Assembly: GCA_018827375.1 (NCBI GenBank)
Contig: JAHJYW010000002.1
Span: 109,963-173,962, forward strand
From: Alphaproteobacteria bacterium
Lineage (GTDB): Bacteria > Pseudomonadota > Alphaproteobacteria > Caulobacterales > Hyphomonadaceae
Reading direction: 5' to 3'
DNA length: 64,000 nt
Shown piece after piece: positions 9,801 to 18,897 of this stretch. The stretch's first letter is position 1. The number at the start of each line of letters is the position of its first letter. The position numbers and the translations under genes were made by a program. Under the pieces are notes generated by a model. That model did no database searches. It was not told the DNA's origin and was given only the letters and a program-made list of their open reading frames with translations.

Positions 9801-11606
9801 ATCCGGTTGATGGCGGCGTTCAACCATTTGCACATCTTCGTCGACCCAAATCCGGGCGACTCCGGCAAGAACCTCGCTGAGCGTCAGCGCCTGTTCGACA
9901 TGCAGGGCTCCAGCTGGGCCGATTATAAATCTGACCTGATCTCCAAAGGTGGCGGCATATTTGCGCGGACCGCAAAGTCGATTTCTCTCGGCGACGAGAT
10001 GAAGGCCATGACCGGCCTCAACAAGGATGCCGTCACACCGGACGAACTTATCCATGCCCTGCTGAAAACCGAGACTGACCTGCTCTGGTTCGGCGGTATC
10101 GGCACCTATGTGAAGGCGAGCACCGAAACCCATGCCGAAGCGGGTGACCGCTCAAGTGATGCCTTCCGTGTGAACGGACGTGATCTCAAGGCGAAGGTTA
10201 TCGGGGAGGGGGCGAACCTTGGCCTTACCCAGGCCGGCCGTATCGAGTTTGCCCAGAATGGCGGCCGTATCAACACGGACGCCATCGACAACTCTGCCGG
10301 CGTCGACAGTTCCGACCATGAGGTCAACATCAAGATCCTCGCGGCCGAAGCGATCCGTATCAAGTCACTCAAGGCGAAGGACCGCAACGGCCTGCTCGCC
10401 GAGATGACCGATGATGTGGCGGCCCACGTGCTGCGCCACAATTACGATCAGACAGCCGCCCTGTCGCTGGCCGAGGCGAGCGCTGCTGGCGATCATGAAG
10501 CCCTTGAGCGCCTGATGGTCTATCTTGAGGAACGCGGCGTCCTGAACCGGCCACTGGAAGGCCTGCCAAGTTCGGCGCAGATGCGCGTGCGTCAGGAGCA
10601 GGGGCAATTCCTGACCCGGCCTGAACTGGCCGTGTTGCTCGCCTGGTCCAAGATCGTGCTGATCGACGACGTGGTTGCTTCCGACATCCCGGACGATCCG
10701 TTCTTCGAGAGCGTGCTGGCATCCTATTTTACGCATCCGATCGACACCTATGACGAGGCGATCAGCAACCACCGCCTGAAGCGGGAGATCATTGCGACCG
10801 TGATCGCCAACCGCTCGCTCGACATGGCTGGCCCTGTGCCGCTTCTGCGTTTGCGCGAAATGTCGGGCGGCGACAGCGTAGCGACCGTGCGCGGGCTGGA
10901 GGCGGCACGTGCCGTGCTCGACTTTGATGCCTTCCGCCGCGAAGTCGACAGTCTCGATAATGAAGTGCCGGCCGATCTTCAGATCGACCTGCGCATGCAA
11001 GCCATGCAGGCGATGAATGAGGCGGCGACATGGTTTGTCCGCATGCGCCCGGGCATATCCGTTGGAGATGCGGTTGCCGAGTCTCACGTCCCGCTCAATG
11101 AACTGAAAGCTGCGCTGGCTTCGGTGCATTCACCGTATCCGGCATCGCGCATCGAGCGGACGACGCGCGCCTATATCAAGCGCAGTGCACCCGAAGCCCT
11201 TGCGCGCTGGGCCGCAGCCATGAGCAATTTTGCCCAGGGCCTCGTCGTCACCGATCTTGCAAAAACATCCTCCATTGGGGTGGAAGAGGCGGCCTCCGCT
11301 TTTTATGCCATCGGCGACTCGCTGCGGCTTGACCGTCTGCGCGATAGCGCACTGGAAGGGCTGGAGAAGGCCGGATACTGGGACCGCGTGGCGGGCAGGC
11401 GTCTCGTCAGTGAGCTGGTGCGCCTGCAGGCCTCTGCAGCAAGTGATGCGATTGCCGCCGGTGGCACGGATGCCTGGCTGGCTGACAAGCTCGAAGCGCG
11501 CCGTCAACTGATTGCCACGCTCGGCACCCTGTCAAAGGGCAAGGATTGGTCATTCGCGAAATTCACGCTGTCGACAGACGCCGTGCGGCAATTCATGGGC
11601 CGGTAA
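6882..11606 (+). CDS. gdhZ: NAD-specific glutamate dehydrogenase, large (180-kDa) type
   Basis: About 1,574 residues, the usual size for the L_180 class of NAD-dependent glutamate dehydrogenase, which converts glutamate to 2-oxoglutarate and ammonia. The N-terminal half is the class-specific regulatory part with ACT-like folds. The catalytic core starts near residue 770 with GPVARGGLRWSDRPSDYR, VKNAVIVPVGSKGGFF (catalytic Lys), GVGDMSGDVFGNGML and HIFVDPNPGD, and continues through GEGANLGLTQAGRI. A GTG at 6867 is also in frame. I favour the ATG at 6882, but neither has a strong ribosome site. In Caulobacter the equivalent protein is GdhZ, which also affects FtsZ. That second role is not inferable here. 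Confidence 0.95.
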   Translation: MSRTSSKVDPLQQVLAQVKLESSNEDLTGLTEADLMALAEGLWTWASNVTPDTQDARVLRDPTGAKGSLSRSILEAVGPDMPFLVDSLLAECAAAGHEVKALFHPIVNMPDGRVLSVIQVHLPPMTPAEASRLTKSVRTTLTDTRQVVTDFEPMKARMRAEIKVIAALKNHEADDRDESIAFLEWLLEDHFVFVGCREYRFETDANGKVLPEEPIMVEGSNLGVLRDEQVNVLSPDSEPLILTPEIGELLAEPFPMFVAKSTLVSRVHRRVKCDYIGVKKYDAEGRVNGEVRFLGLFTAEAYDETARSIPFVRRRVKKVIAASGASPGGHTEKTIANLLETWPRDELFQTHSRTLTPMIVGAMHLVGRPRTRLFLRPDQFDRFVTAIVYVPREAYDTNLRMRIADVLTRAYAGTLEKFQPYFDTGPLARVHFEISLERNHPEPDAAKLETEIAALARTWDQGFREAIMASPLADADRDGGRAFIGAFNAAYREAFPPAEALRDVMTMAGLHATTPVLARAFRLDGDGDDVVRVKIYARKGAIPLSRCVPVFENMGLFVNFETGYPVRPSEKPAADAPDIYWVHSLSMQSVNGAMVDLEQLARLFENAFVAVWSGLAENDGFNRLVLSAGASWREAALMRALSAYRRQSGLDQPQDVQETALSSHPKIVGLLLDLFAARFDPAAYEGLDARRAATSGIRSEIEAALADVATLTDDQILRRLTDLVFALQRTNFYQMDADGQPLSFISFKVASRELEDLPDPKPYREIFMSSPQVDGVHLRFGPVARGGLRWSDRPSDYRTEVLGLVKAQQVKNAVIVPVGSKGGFFPKQLADRSDRNAWFESGRDAYKQFITALLELTDNLDGANVLHPQNTVIWDGEDPYLVVAADKGTATFSDTANAISEAHGFWLGDAFASGGSVGYDHKKMGITARGAWEAVKRHFREMGKDIQTEPFTVIGVGDMSGDVFGNGMLLSPEIRLMAAFNHLHIFVDPNPGDSGKNLAERQRLFDMQGSSWADYKSDLISKGGGIFARTAKSISLGDEMKAMTGLNKDAVTPDELIHALLKTETDLLWFGGIGTYVKASTETHAEAGDRSSDAFRVNGRDLKAKVIGEGANLGLTQAGRIEFAQNGGRINTDAIDNSAGVDSSDHEVNIKILAAEAIRIKSLKAKDRNGLLAEMTDDVAAHVLRHNYDQTAALSLAEASAAGDHEALERLMVYLEERGVLNRPLEGLPSSAQMRVRQEQGQFLTRPELAVLLAWSKIVLIDDVVASDIPDDPFFESVLASYFTHPIDTYDEAISNHRLKREIIATVIANRSLDMAGPVPLLRLREMSGGDSVATVRGLEAARAVLDFDAFRREVDSLDNEVPADLQIDLRMQAMQAMNEAATWFVRMRPGISVGDAVAESHVPLNELKAALASVHSPYPASRIERTTRAYIKRSAPEALARWAAAMSNFAQGLVVTDLAKTSSIGVEEAASAFYAIGDSLRLDRLRDSALEGLEKAGYWDRVAGRRLVSELVRLQASAASDAIAAGGTDAWLADKLEARRQLIATLGTLSKGKDWSFAKFTLSTDAVRQFMGR

Positions 11607-11704
11607 GGGCTGGCAAGTTATACACAAGGCTGAAGTGCGCGGGACGGCGGCCGATAAGGCTTTGCTTGACGGGCGCAGGCAGCCTGTTGTGAGTGTAAGC
11701 GACC

Positions 11705-12379
11705 ATGAAACGGCTCTATCAATGGCCCCTTGATCCAGCCGGACGGCTGGTGCGCCTCGTTCTTGCCGAGAAGGGTGAAGCCTTCGAATTGTTTGACTCC
11801 ACACCTTGGGCGCCGCACCCGGATGTCGCCGCGCTGGCTTATGGCGCCGTCGCGCCGGCCCTCGTCGAGACCTTGCCGAGCGGGCGCCTCTTTGCTTGCG
11901 GCACGCGGGCCATCTGCGAACAGATGGAAGAGATCAAGCCAACGCCCGCCCTCCTGCCAACAGACCAGAATGAGCGCGCAGAGGCCCGCCGCCTCTGGGC
12001 ATGGGTTGAGGCCGGCTGCGAGGAAGTGACCGACAAGCTGCTGACCGAGCGCGTGATGCAATGGGTGCGGCGCGACCGGCAGCCAGATTCGGAGAAGCTG
12101 CGCCGCGGCGCGCACGCGCTGCGCGGACGTTTGACCTTCCTCAATGGCATGGTGGAGATGAACGGCTATCTGGCGGGGCGCACGCTGTCTCTGGCTGATC
12201 TCTGCGCCGCAGCGCACTTGTCATCCTATGACTATTTTGGCGATGTGGAATGGAACGCGGTGCCGGACCTGAAGACCTGGTATGCGCGTATCAAGTCCCG
12301 GCCCAGCTTCCGCCCGTTGCTGACTGACCGGATCGAGGGTACGCGACCTGTATCCCATTATGCCGACCTCGACTTCTGA
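11705..12379 (+). CDS. Glutathione S-transferase family protein
   Basis: A 224-residue protein with an N-terminal thioredoxin-like half ([28 protein letters not shown], then APALVET near the usual cis-Pro) and an all-helical C-terminal half containing [18 protein letters not shown], the GST N-capping and Asp motif. It overlaps queG by 20 bp, so the two are probably co-translated. In several alphaproteobacteria a GST-like gene sits beside queG, and the functional link is unknown. The ribosome site at 11705 is weak. Confidence 0.85.
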   Translation: MKRLYQWPLDPAGRLVRLVLAEKGEAFELFDSTPWAPHPDVAALAYGAVAPALVETLPSGRLFACGTRAICEQMEEIKPTPALLPTDQNERAEARRLWAWVEAGCEEVTDKLLTERVMQWVRRDRQPDSEKLRRGAHALRGRLTFLNGMVEMNGYLAGRTLSLADLCAAAHLSSYDYFGDVEWNAVPDLKTWYARIKSRPSFRPLLTDRIEGTRPVSHYADLDF

Positions 12380-13499
12380 TCCCCTGGCCAGTTCGCCCGA
12401 AGCTTTCCTGAAAGACACGGCGCGATCGATCGGTTTCGACAGCGTCCGCATCACGCGGGCCGATGAGCCATGGACCGCAGGCGAACGGCTCGAGGCTTTC
12501 GTGGCAGACGGTCGCCATGGCCAGATGGAATGGATGGAAACCACCCTTGAACGCCGCAAGGCCCCGACCGCAATGTGGGCCGGCGCAAAATCGGCTGTTG
12601 TTGTCGCGTTGAACTATGGGCCGGGCATCGATCCGATGGAGCTGCTGGATGAACGCAGCGTCGGCAACATCTCTGTCTATGCGCGGGGCAGGGACTATCA
12701 CGACCTCGTCAAGTCGCGCCTGAAACAGCTCGCCCGCGCCTTCGTGGCCAAGACAGGCGCCGAGGTAAAAGTCTTCGTCGACACCGCGCCGCTGATGGAA
12801 AAGCCGCTCGCCGCCAAGGCGGGCATGGGATGGCAGGGCAAGCACACAAATCTGGTAAGCCGCGAACTTGGTTCGTGGTTCTTCCTCGGCGTGATGCTGA
12901 CAGAGGCAGAGTTGCAGCCGGACGCAACAGAGACTGACCATTGCGGCTCATGCCGCGCCTGTCTCGACGTCTGCCCGACACAGGCCTTCCCGGCGCCCTA
13001 CCAGCTCGACGCACGCCGCTGCATTTCCTACCTCACCATTGAGCATGCTGGACCCATCCCGCGCGAGTTCCGTGCTGCCATGGGTAATCGCATTTATGGC
13101 TGCGACGACTGTCTCGCCGTCTGTCCCTGGAACAAGTTTGCCGAGGCCGCTTCCGAAGCCGCGCTCCATGCTCGCGCAGAATTGAAGACGCCGGGTCTCG
13201 ACGAGTTGGCAGCGCTCGACGATGCCACATTCCGTGAGGTCTTTTCCGGCTCGCCGATCAAGCGCAGCGGGCGGACCCGCTTCGTGCGCAACGTTTGCGT
13301 GGCTATCGGCAATTCCGCAGACGCGCGCCTCGTGCCATCCTTGCTTGGCTTGCTGGACGATGAGGCCCCTGACATTCGCGGTGCAGCCATCTGGGCGCTC
13401 GCGCGTCTTGATCCTGACAGATTTGCGGCCGAGAAGGCCGCGCGGATGGCCGAAGAGACCGATCCGGGCGTCGTGGCGGAATGGGAAGGGGCAGCATGA
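12360..13499 (+). CDS. queG: Epoxyqueuosine reductase
   Basis: A 379-residue enzyme for the last step of queuosine synthesis, reduction of epoxyqueuosine in tRNA using cobalamin and two [4Fe-4S] clusters. Two Cys clusters are visible: [17 protein letters not shown] and [15 protein letters not shown]. Upstream are the family's NYGPG and [15 protein letters not shown] segments. A C-terminal HEAT-like stretch ([21 protein letters not shown]) is typical of full-length QueG. The ATG at 12360 lies inside the end of the GST gene, and its stop overlaps the start of mtgA (ATGA), so the three genes form one unit. Confidence 0.95.
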   Translation: MPTSTSDPLASSPEAFLKDTARSIGFDSVRITRADEPWTAGERLEAFVADGRHGQMEWMETTLERRKAPTAMWAGAKSAVVVALNYGPGIDPMELLDERSVGNISVYARGRDYHDLVKSRLKQLARAFVAKTGAEVKVFVDTAPLMEKPLAAKAGMGWQGKHTNLVSRELGSWFFLGVMLTEAELQPDATETDHCGSCRACLDVCPTQAFPAPYQLDARRCISYLTIEHAGPIPREFRAAMGNRIYGCDDCLAVCPWNKFAEAASEAALHARAELKTPGLDELAALDDATFREVFSGSPIKRSGRTRFVRNVCVAIGNSADARLVPSLLGLLDDEAPDIRGAAIWALARLDPDRFAAEKAARMAEETDPGVVAEWEGAA

Positions 13500-14575
13500 C
13501 CTACGCAAACGGACAGGGAACGGACTCAAAAGGGCCGGTCCGCAAATGGCTTGGCCGCCTCGTAAAGCTCCTTGCTGGCCTGTTCGTGGCCTTCCATTTG
13601 TATGCACTGCTGCTGAAGTTCGTGCCGGTTCCCGGGACTATCCTCATGGCCCAGCGTGCCATTGGCGGTGAGAACCTGCGCCGTGATATCACCCCGCTGG
13701 AAGACATCTCGCCCTATCTCGTCAGCGCAGTCATTGCTGCAGAAGACACGCGCTTCTGCGAACACCACGGCGTCGATCCGGAGGCGATCGAGAAGGCCAT
13801 CGACGAATATCAGCGCGGGCGCAAAGCACGCGGCGCGTCCACGATCACGCAGCAGACAGCCAAGAACGTCTTCTTCTGGAATGGCGGCGGCGCCCCCCGC
13901 AAGGCCGGTGACATGTGGATGGCGACCTTTATCGACTACACATGGGGCAAGCGTCGCGTCATGGAGACCTATCTCAACGTGGCCGAGTGGGGCGACGGCA
14001 TCTTCGGCGCCGAGGCTGCTGCGCAGGCCCGTTTCGGCAAACCGGCGTCCAAACTGACAGAGCGTGAGGCAGCGCTTCTGGCGGCTGTGTTGCCAAGCCC
14101 CAACAAGTGGCGGGTCAATCCGCCGGGGCCCTATGTCTCCAAGCGCGCAGGCACGCTGCAGGCGCGGATGCGGGTTGTGCGCAATCAGGGACTTGATGCG
14201 TGTGTATTTGGCGAGAAGCGCCCGGCGCCGCTGCCGCCTGCAAAGGGCCAGCCTACACCGCCGCCCTCTGAAGTGATGCCCGACCTGCCGCAGGAACCCC
14301 AGCCATTGCCGGAAGAGGTCGGCCCGGAAACACCCGTGACGAGTGATGATCCGCTGAACGATGTGCTGGATGCAGCAGACCAGTCCTTCTCGCAGCCTGC
14401 GCCGGATGTAACCGAAGAGCCTGAGCCTTTCAGCGAGCCTGACTTGGCGCCTGCCCCGCAGGAAGAAACGCTCACAGAGCCTGTCACGCCGCAAGAGAGT
14501 GGCCCGACGGATCTGCGTCCGCGCAATGATCTGGGATTGGACCCTGAGCCTCAGCCGGACAGCCCGCCGCAATAG
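13496..14575 (+). CDS. mtgA: Monofunctional biosynthetic peptidoglycan transglycosylase with acidic Pro-rich tail
   Basis: A GT51 glycosyltransferase that polymerises lipid II outside the inner membrane. One N-terminal membrane anchor (residues about 20-42) is followed by the GT51 domain: [15 protein letters not shown] with the catalytic Glu, [33 protein letters not shown] and [11 protein letters not shown]. After about residue 240 comes a 120-residue tail rich in Pro, Glu, Asp and Thr, which ordinary MtgA lacks. The start ATG overlaps the queG stop and has GGAAGGGG upstream. The tail is probably disordered. It is in the periplasm if the anchor topology is standard. Confidence 0.93.
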   Translation: MTYANGQGTDSKGPVRKWLGRLVKLLAGLFVAFHLYALLLKFVPVPGTILMAQRAIGGENLRRDITPLEDISPYLVSAVIAAEDTRFCEHHGVDPEAIEKAIDEYQRGRKARGASTITQQTAKNVFFWNGGGAPRKAGDMWMATFIDYTWGKRRVMETYLNVAEWGDGIFGAEAAAQARFGKPASKLTEREAALLAAVLPSPNKWRVNPPGPYVSKRAGTLQARMRVVRNQGLDACVFGEKRPAPLPPAKGQPTPPPSEVMPDLPQEPQPLPEEVGPETPVTSDDPLNDVLDAADQSFSQPAPDVTEEPEPFSEPDLAPAPQEETLTEPVTPQESGPTDLRPRNDLGLDPEPQPDSPPQ

Positions 14576-14596
14576 GGCAGGCTGTCCTGAAGCGGC

Positions 14597-15514
14597 CTAG
14601 ACCGGGTCGTACGGGAAGACGCTGGCCGACGCGCCAAGGCCGAAGAAGCTGCCTTCCATGGCGGGGAAGGCCTGCTCGATGATGCTGTCCGGCGTCCAGC
14701 CTTCCATCCGGGCAACGGATTTGATCGGGCGGGGCTGGTCGCAGAGGATGACCTCATTGCCGCGCACGATGAAGATCTGGCCGCTGACTGTCTTTGCCTT
14801 GTCGGCACACAGGGCAATGGCCAGCTGGGCCACCTGGTCTGCGCGCATGGAGTTCTTGATGCGCTCGACACGCTGGGCGCCGGCCTCATCCTTCACGGGG
14901 ATAGAGGCAATCATGCGGGTCCATGCGAAGGGCGCGATGACATTGGAGCGGATGTTCTTGCGCTCGCCTTCCATGGCGATGATGCGCGAGAGGCCGACAA
15001 TGCCCATCTTGGCAGCGGCATAGTTCGCCTGGCCGATATTGCCGATAATGCCGGACGTGGACGTAAACAGCACGAACGAGCCGGTTTCCTTCTCACGGAA
15101 GAGCTCAACGGCGGCACGTGTGACGTTGAAACTGCCGCGCAGGTGAACGTCGATCACGCTGTCCCAGTCGGATTCGCTCATCTTGTGGAACATGCCGTCG
15201 CGCAGGATGCCGGCCGGGTTGATGATCGAGTCGAGCGTGCCGTAAGTGTCTTTTGCCTGCTCGACCATGCCTTGCACGGCTTTCATGTCGGTGACGCTTT
15301 CCGAGTTCGAAACGGCTTCGCCGCCAGCCGCGCGGATTTCAGCCGCAACCTTCTCTGCCGGGCCGGCATCGCCCTCGTCGCCGCCTGTCAGGCTGCCGCC
15401 GAGATCGTTGACCACGACCTTGGCGCCTTCGCGGGCTGCCAGAAGGGCTGTTTCACGCCCGATACCGTTGCCGCCGCCGGTGACCAGCACCACTTTTCCG
15501 TCAAGAACGCCCAT
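14597..15514 (-). CDS. SDR family NAD(P)-dependent oxidoreductase
   Basis: A 305-residue short-chain dehydrogenase. The cofactor motif TGGGNGIG is near residue 12. NDLGGSLTGGDEGDAGPA is followed by an NPAG motif, a Ser in FTSTSGI, and the catalytic YAAAK pair. The early NDLGG segment and the longer C-terminus resemble the hydroxyacyl-CoA dehydrogenase part of multifunctional beta-oxidation enzymes (HSD17B4 type), so an acyl-CoA substrate is plausible but inferred. Convergent with mtgA, 21 bp apart. Confidence 0.9.
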   Translation of the reverse strand: MGVLDGKVVLVTGGGNGIGRETALLAAREGAKVVVNDLGGSLTGGDEGDAGPAEKVAAEIRAAGGEAVSNSESVTDMKAVQGMVEQAKDTYGTLDSIINPAGILRDGMFHKMSESDWDSVIDVHLRGSFNVTRAAVELFREKETGSFVLFTSTSGIIGNIGQANYAAAKMGIVGLSRIIAMEGERKNIRSNVIAPFAWTRMIASIPVKDEAGAQRVERIKNSMRADQVAQLAIALCADKAKTVSGQIFIVRGNEVILCDQPRPIKSVARMEGWTPDSIIEQAFPAMEGSFFGLGASASVFPYDPV

Positions 15515-15619
15515 TTTCGTTAATCCTCCGAATTTTCCATGTGATTGACGGGCACCCTAGATACCGCCAAGCAATGTTCAAGGTTTGAAACGCGAATTGA
15601 GGAAGGCTAAGGCTGGGGC

Positions 15620-16270
15620 ATGACAAAGACATTTAAAGCCGTGATCTGGGATTTCGGGGGCGTGTTTACCTCCTCGCCCTTCGATGCCTTCACCCGCTAC
15701 GAGGAAGAAAAAGGCCTGCCAAAGGACTTTATCCGTTCGGTCAATGCCGTGAACCCGCTGGAAAACGCGTGGGCCTTGCTCGAACGCAGCGAAGTGGACG
15801 CGGCCGGTTTCGACGGGATGTTCCGGTCAGAATCGGCGGCTCTCGGCCATGAAGTACCGGGCCGCGACGTCTTGTCCCTCCTTTCAGGCAGCCTGCGACC
15901 GCGCGTCGTGCAGGCGCTCAACATCTGTAAGGCCAAGGGCAAGGTCGGCTGCATCACGAACAATGCGCCCATCGGGAAGGGGGCTTCGATGACGAATGAT
16001 CCCCAGAAGGCCGCGGACCTCGAGAAAGTCTTCGCGCTGTTCGATCACGTCATCGAAAGCTCGAAGCTCGGCATCCGCAAGCCGGACCCGCGCATCTATG
16101 CGCTGATGTGCGAAGCCCTGGATGTCGACCCGGCAGATTGTGTCTATCTCGATGACCTCGGCATCAACCTCAAGCCCGCCCGCCAGATGGGCATGACAAC
16201 AATCAAGGTGCTCGGCGAGGACCAGTTGCTGGCCGATCTTGAAGCTGCCACCGGCTATGTGCTGGCGTAG
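15620..16270 (+). CDS. HAD family hydrolase (epoxide-hydrolase N-domain-like)
   Basis: A 216-residue HAD subfamily IA protein. Motif I is DFGGV near residue 11, the variant seen in epoxide-hydrolase N-terminal-like phosphatases, in which the usual second Asp is Gly. Motif II is in CITNNAP, the motif III Lys in KLGIRKPDPRIY, and motif IV is YLDDLGINLKPA. The substrate is unknown. It starts a tight run with the lipoprotein gene, whose ATG lies inside the last codons of this gene, and the pterin dehydratase gene. Confidence 0.88.
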   Translation: MTKTFKAVIWDFGGVFTSSPFDAFTRYEEEKGLPKDFIRSVNAVNPLENAWALLERSEVDAAGFDGMFRSESAALGHEVPGRDVLSLLSGSLRPRVVQALNICKAKGKVGCITNNAPIGKGASMTNDPQKAADLEKVFALFDHVIESSKLGIRKPDPRIYALMCEALDVDPADCVYLDDLGINLKPARQMGMTTIKVLGEDQLLADLEAATGYVLA

Positions 16271-16838
16271 GGCGCTCTTGGCGGGCGTGGCGCTTGCTCT
16301 CGCCGCTTGCAGCCAGGGCGGGGAAGCGCCAGAGCCCGCAATCCCCGATGAGAGCCTGACACAGTCTCCACAACCGGCCGCGTCGGTTGACCTAACGGAA
16401 ACTGTCAGCGACACGCGCGACCTCTTGCTGAGATATGCGGCGCAAGGTTCGCTTACCCGGCTGGAACGCCTCGCCGATCAGAGCGATGGTTTCATCTCCA
16501 ATTTCAATGGCCAGCCCCATCGGGAATTCTGGGACTTGCTGCGTCGCACAGGCCTCGACCCGAACCTGAAATTGCGCCAACTGCTCGATCAGGCGCCTGG
16601 TGTGAGGATGGTCGACGGGGAGCGCTGGTATGTCTGGCCCGCGCTCGCCGCACGCGATGCGAATGAACTCATCCCGGAGAAACTGTCGTTTCAAGAGCGT
16701 AAGGAATTGAGGGAACTCATTGGGGATGACGGGATTGACTCAATACGAGCCGGTAAGGGCTATCCGGGCATGCGCACGGCGATCGCGGAAGATGGCCGAT
16801 GGGTTTATTTCGTGCTCGGACTCGATGGAGAGGAGTAA
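16257..16838 (+). CDS. Small lipoprotein of unknown function
   Basis: An ATG at 16257 overlaps the HAD gene by 14 bp and gives [20 protein letters not shown], a lipoprotein signal with lipobox LAAC. About 190 residues follow, including [25 protein letters not shown] and a Trp/Tyr-rich segment ([14 protein letters not shown]). A TTG at 16239 is in frame but would spoil the signal. I do not recognise the family. The position between the HAD phosphatase and pterin dehydratase genes suggests co-transcription only. Confidence 0.8.
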   Translation: MCWRRALLAGVALALAACSQGGEAPEPAIPDESLTQSPQPAASVDLTETVSDTRDLLLRYAAQGSLTRLERLADQSDGFISNFNGQPHREFWDLLRRTGLDPNLKLRQLLDQAPGVRMVDGERWYVWPALAARDANELIPEKLSFQERKELRELIGDDGIDSIRAGKGYPGMRTAIAEDGRWVYFVLGLDGEE

Positions 16839-16842
16839 ATAC

Positions 16843-17136
16843 ATGTCAAACAAGATCGGCGCGCGCGCCGCACTGGAAAAACTCACGGGCTGGTCGCAAG
16901 GCAAAGGCGACCGCGACGTGATCGAAAAGACCTACAAATTCGACGACTTCAAGACGGCGTGGGCCTTCATGACGGCGACAGCCCTCAAGGCTGACGGAAT
17001 GGACCACCATCCTGAATGGTTCAATGTCTACAACAAGGTCGAAGTCACGCTGACCACGCATGATGTCGATGGCGTTTCGTCAAAGGATGTAGAGCTTGCC
17101 GGGTTCATGGATGCATTTGCCGCAAAGCTCGATTGA
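16843..17136 (+). CDS. phhB: 4a-hydroxytetrahydrobiopterin dehydratase (PCD/DCoH)
   Basis: A 97-residue protein of the normal PCD length. It dehydrates 4a-hydroxytetrahydrobiopterin, recycling the cofactor of aromatic amino acid hydroxylases. The active-site segment [23 protein letters not shown] has the His-His-Pro-Glu-Trp and downstream His of the family. The ATG at 16843 has GGAGAGGAG about 8 bases upstream. It is four bases after the lipoprotein stop. No aromatic hydroxylase gene is nearby. Confidence 0.93.
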   Translation: MSNKIGARAALEKLTGWSQGKGDRDVIEKTYKFDDFKTAWAFMTATALKADGMDHHPEWFNVYNKVEVTLTTHDVDGVSSKDVELAGFMDAFAAKLD

Positions 17137-17147
17137 GCGCTAGGGCA

Positions 17148-18806
17148 TCAGCTTGCGGCGGCCGCTTTCGGTTCGCTTCCTGAGGCCGTATCCTGATTGC
17201 CCGGCAAGTCCGTCAGGGCCTGCGCGGGGTCAAGGCGCCGGATGCCCTTCGCGTCATGGACCCGGGTCAGCGCCGCCACGAGTTCGCTCTCGATGATCGG
17301 CTTCGCAATGTAATCGTCCATGCCCATCTGGATGTACCGTTCGCGATCGCCGTTCATGGCATCGGCGGTGAGTGCAATCACGGGAATATTGCTCCAGCGC
17401 TCGCGGCTGTCCCGAATCCGGCGGAGCACTTCCGGGCCAGCCATATTCGGCATGTGAACATCAAGGAGGACGATATCGAAGGTCTCCCTGTCGAGTCGGG
17501 CCAGCGCATCTTTTCCGCTTGGTACATCGGTGACGATGACTCCCAGTGGTTCCAGGACAATACGCGCAACTCGCCGGTTGATCGTATTGTCATCAACAAC
17601 CAGCGCCCGAACGCCTTTGAGCAGGTCAACCTCGCGATTGCCCGTGCCAGCTTTTGGCTTGACCACTTTCTTCGGTGCATCTGCCACGCGAGCCTCGAAC
17701 GAGAAGCTAAAGACCGAGCCTTCGCCCAATTTACTGACGCAGGTCACATCCCCGCCCATGAGCTGGGCCAGCTTGCGCGAGATGGCGAGGCCAAGGCCCG
17801 AGCCACCGTGCTGTCGTGTTGTGGACGAGTCGGCCTGTTGGAAATTCTGGAACAGCTTGCTGCGATGCACGTCACTGATGCCTATGCCCGTGTCGGAGAC
17901 ATGGACCGTAATGGCAATCCGCCCGTTTCGTGACATGTCGCCAGCCATTACGGCGAGCGTCACGCCGCCTTCATTGGTGAACTTAAGGGCGTTGCTGACA
18001 AGGTTGTCGATACATTGGCGGACACGCGTTGTGTCCAGCGCGAGATATTCGGGAATTCGCGGGTCAAAGGCGACCTTCAGGTACAGGCCTTTCTTCTCTG
18101 CGAGAGGCTTGTAGTTGCGCTCGATCCACGAAATCCTGTCGCGGACATTCTCGACGACGGGTGTGATTTCCAGTCGGCCGGCTTCAATGCGCGAAAGATC
18201 AAGAATATCATTGAGCAGCAGCAGAAGCGTGTGTGAACTCTCGACGATCGTATCGACCATTTCGGCTTCTTCGGTCCCGAGTACGCGATGGCGAAGTCCT
18301 TCGGCCATGCCGATAATGCCATTGAGCGGGGTGCGGATCTCGTGGCTCATCGAAGCCAGGAACTCCGACTTGGCCTCGCTCGCCATGAGGGCATGGCGCC
18401 GTGCGGCATTGAGCGATATCTCGCGCTGCACAAGATCGGTGACGTCATGTGTCACACCGATAAGGTGGCCGTCCTCAATGCGTGAATGGCTGGTGACGAC
18501 GTGGCGCCCGGTGGCGGTGACCATGTCGAGGTCCTTGCACTTGCGGATTGCGTCCATGACGATTGTATGGCGCACTTGGAAAGTGGCTTCATTCAGGCGC
18601 GGGAACAGGCTGCGGATCTGCCGGGCAACAGAATCGTAGAACGAAACGCCTTCGTCCATGCTGGAGTAGAGCACCGGCCAGTGTTCCCTTGCTGCCTTGT
18701 TGGCGAACAAGAGCGTGCCGTCAGGTCGGTAGACAATAAAACCACCCTGCATCTGATCCAGTGCAAGCCACGCAGGCGCGTTGGAAATCGGTTCATTTTC
18801 CTGCAT
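17148..18806 (-). CDS. Cytoplasmic hybrid sensor histidine kinase (PAS-HisKA-HATPase-REC)
   Basis: 552 residues without membrane segments. A PAS-like domain at the N-terminus (GGFIVYRPDGTLLFANKAA) is followed by HisKA with SHEIRTPLNG, a HATPase domain (NLVSNALKF, DTGIGI, GSGLGLAISRKLAQLMGG) and a receiver domain (ALVVDDN, phospho-acceptor Asp in VLLDVHMPNM, ALTADAM, YIAKPI). The receiver can take the phosphate from the kinase, and a separate HPt protein would be needed to pass it on. None is nearby. The signal sensed by PAS is unknown. It is convergent with phhB. Confidence 0.93.
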   Translation of the reverse strand: MQENEPISNAPAWLALDQMQGGFIVYRPDGTLLFANKAAREHWPVLYSSMDEGVSFYDSVARQIRSLFPRLNEATFQVRHTIVMDAIRKCKDLDMVTATGRHVVTSHSRIEDGHLIGVTHDVTDLVQREISLNAARRHALMASEAKSEFLASMSHEIRTPLNGIIGMAEGLRHRVLGTEEAEMVDTIVESSHTLLLLLNDILDLSRIEAGRLEITPVVENVRDRISWIERNYKPLAEKKGLYLKVAFDPRIPEYLALDTTRVRQCIDNLVSNALKFTNEGGVTLAVMAGDMSRNGRIAITVHVSDTGIGISDVHRSKLFQNFQQADSSTTRQHGGSGLGLAISRKLAQLMGGDVTCVSKLGEGSVFSFSFEARVADAPKKVVKPKAGTGNREVDLLKGVRALVVDDNTINRRVARIVLEPLGVIVTDVPSGKDALARLDRETFDIVLLDVHMPNMAGPEVLRRIRDSRERWSNIPVIALTADAMNGDRERYIQMGMDDYIAKPIIESELVAALTRVHDAKGIRRLDPAQALTDLPGNQDTASGSEPKAAAAS

Positions 18807-18897
18807 TTGTGCCTGTCCAATCGTGTAGCAGGCGCAAGACTATTGGTCATTTATGTAGGGAATGTAAAATATGCTGCTGACTTCAACCGCAAGGCGA

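Noticed and set aside
11618..11626. DnaA-box-like TTATACACA after gdhZ
   Set aside because: A lone 9-mer in a short intergenic gap is likely chance.
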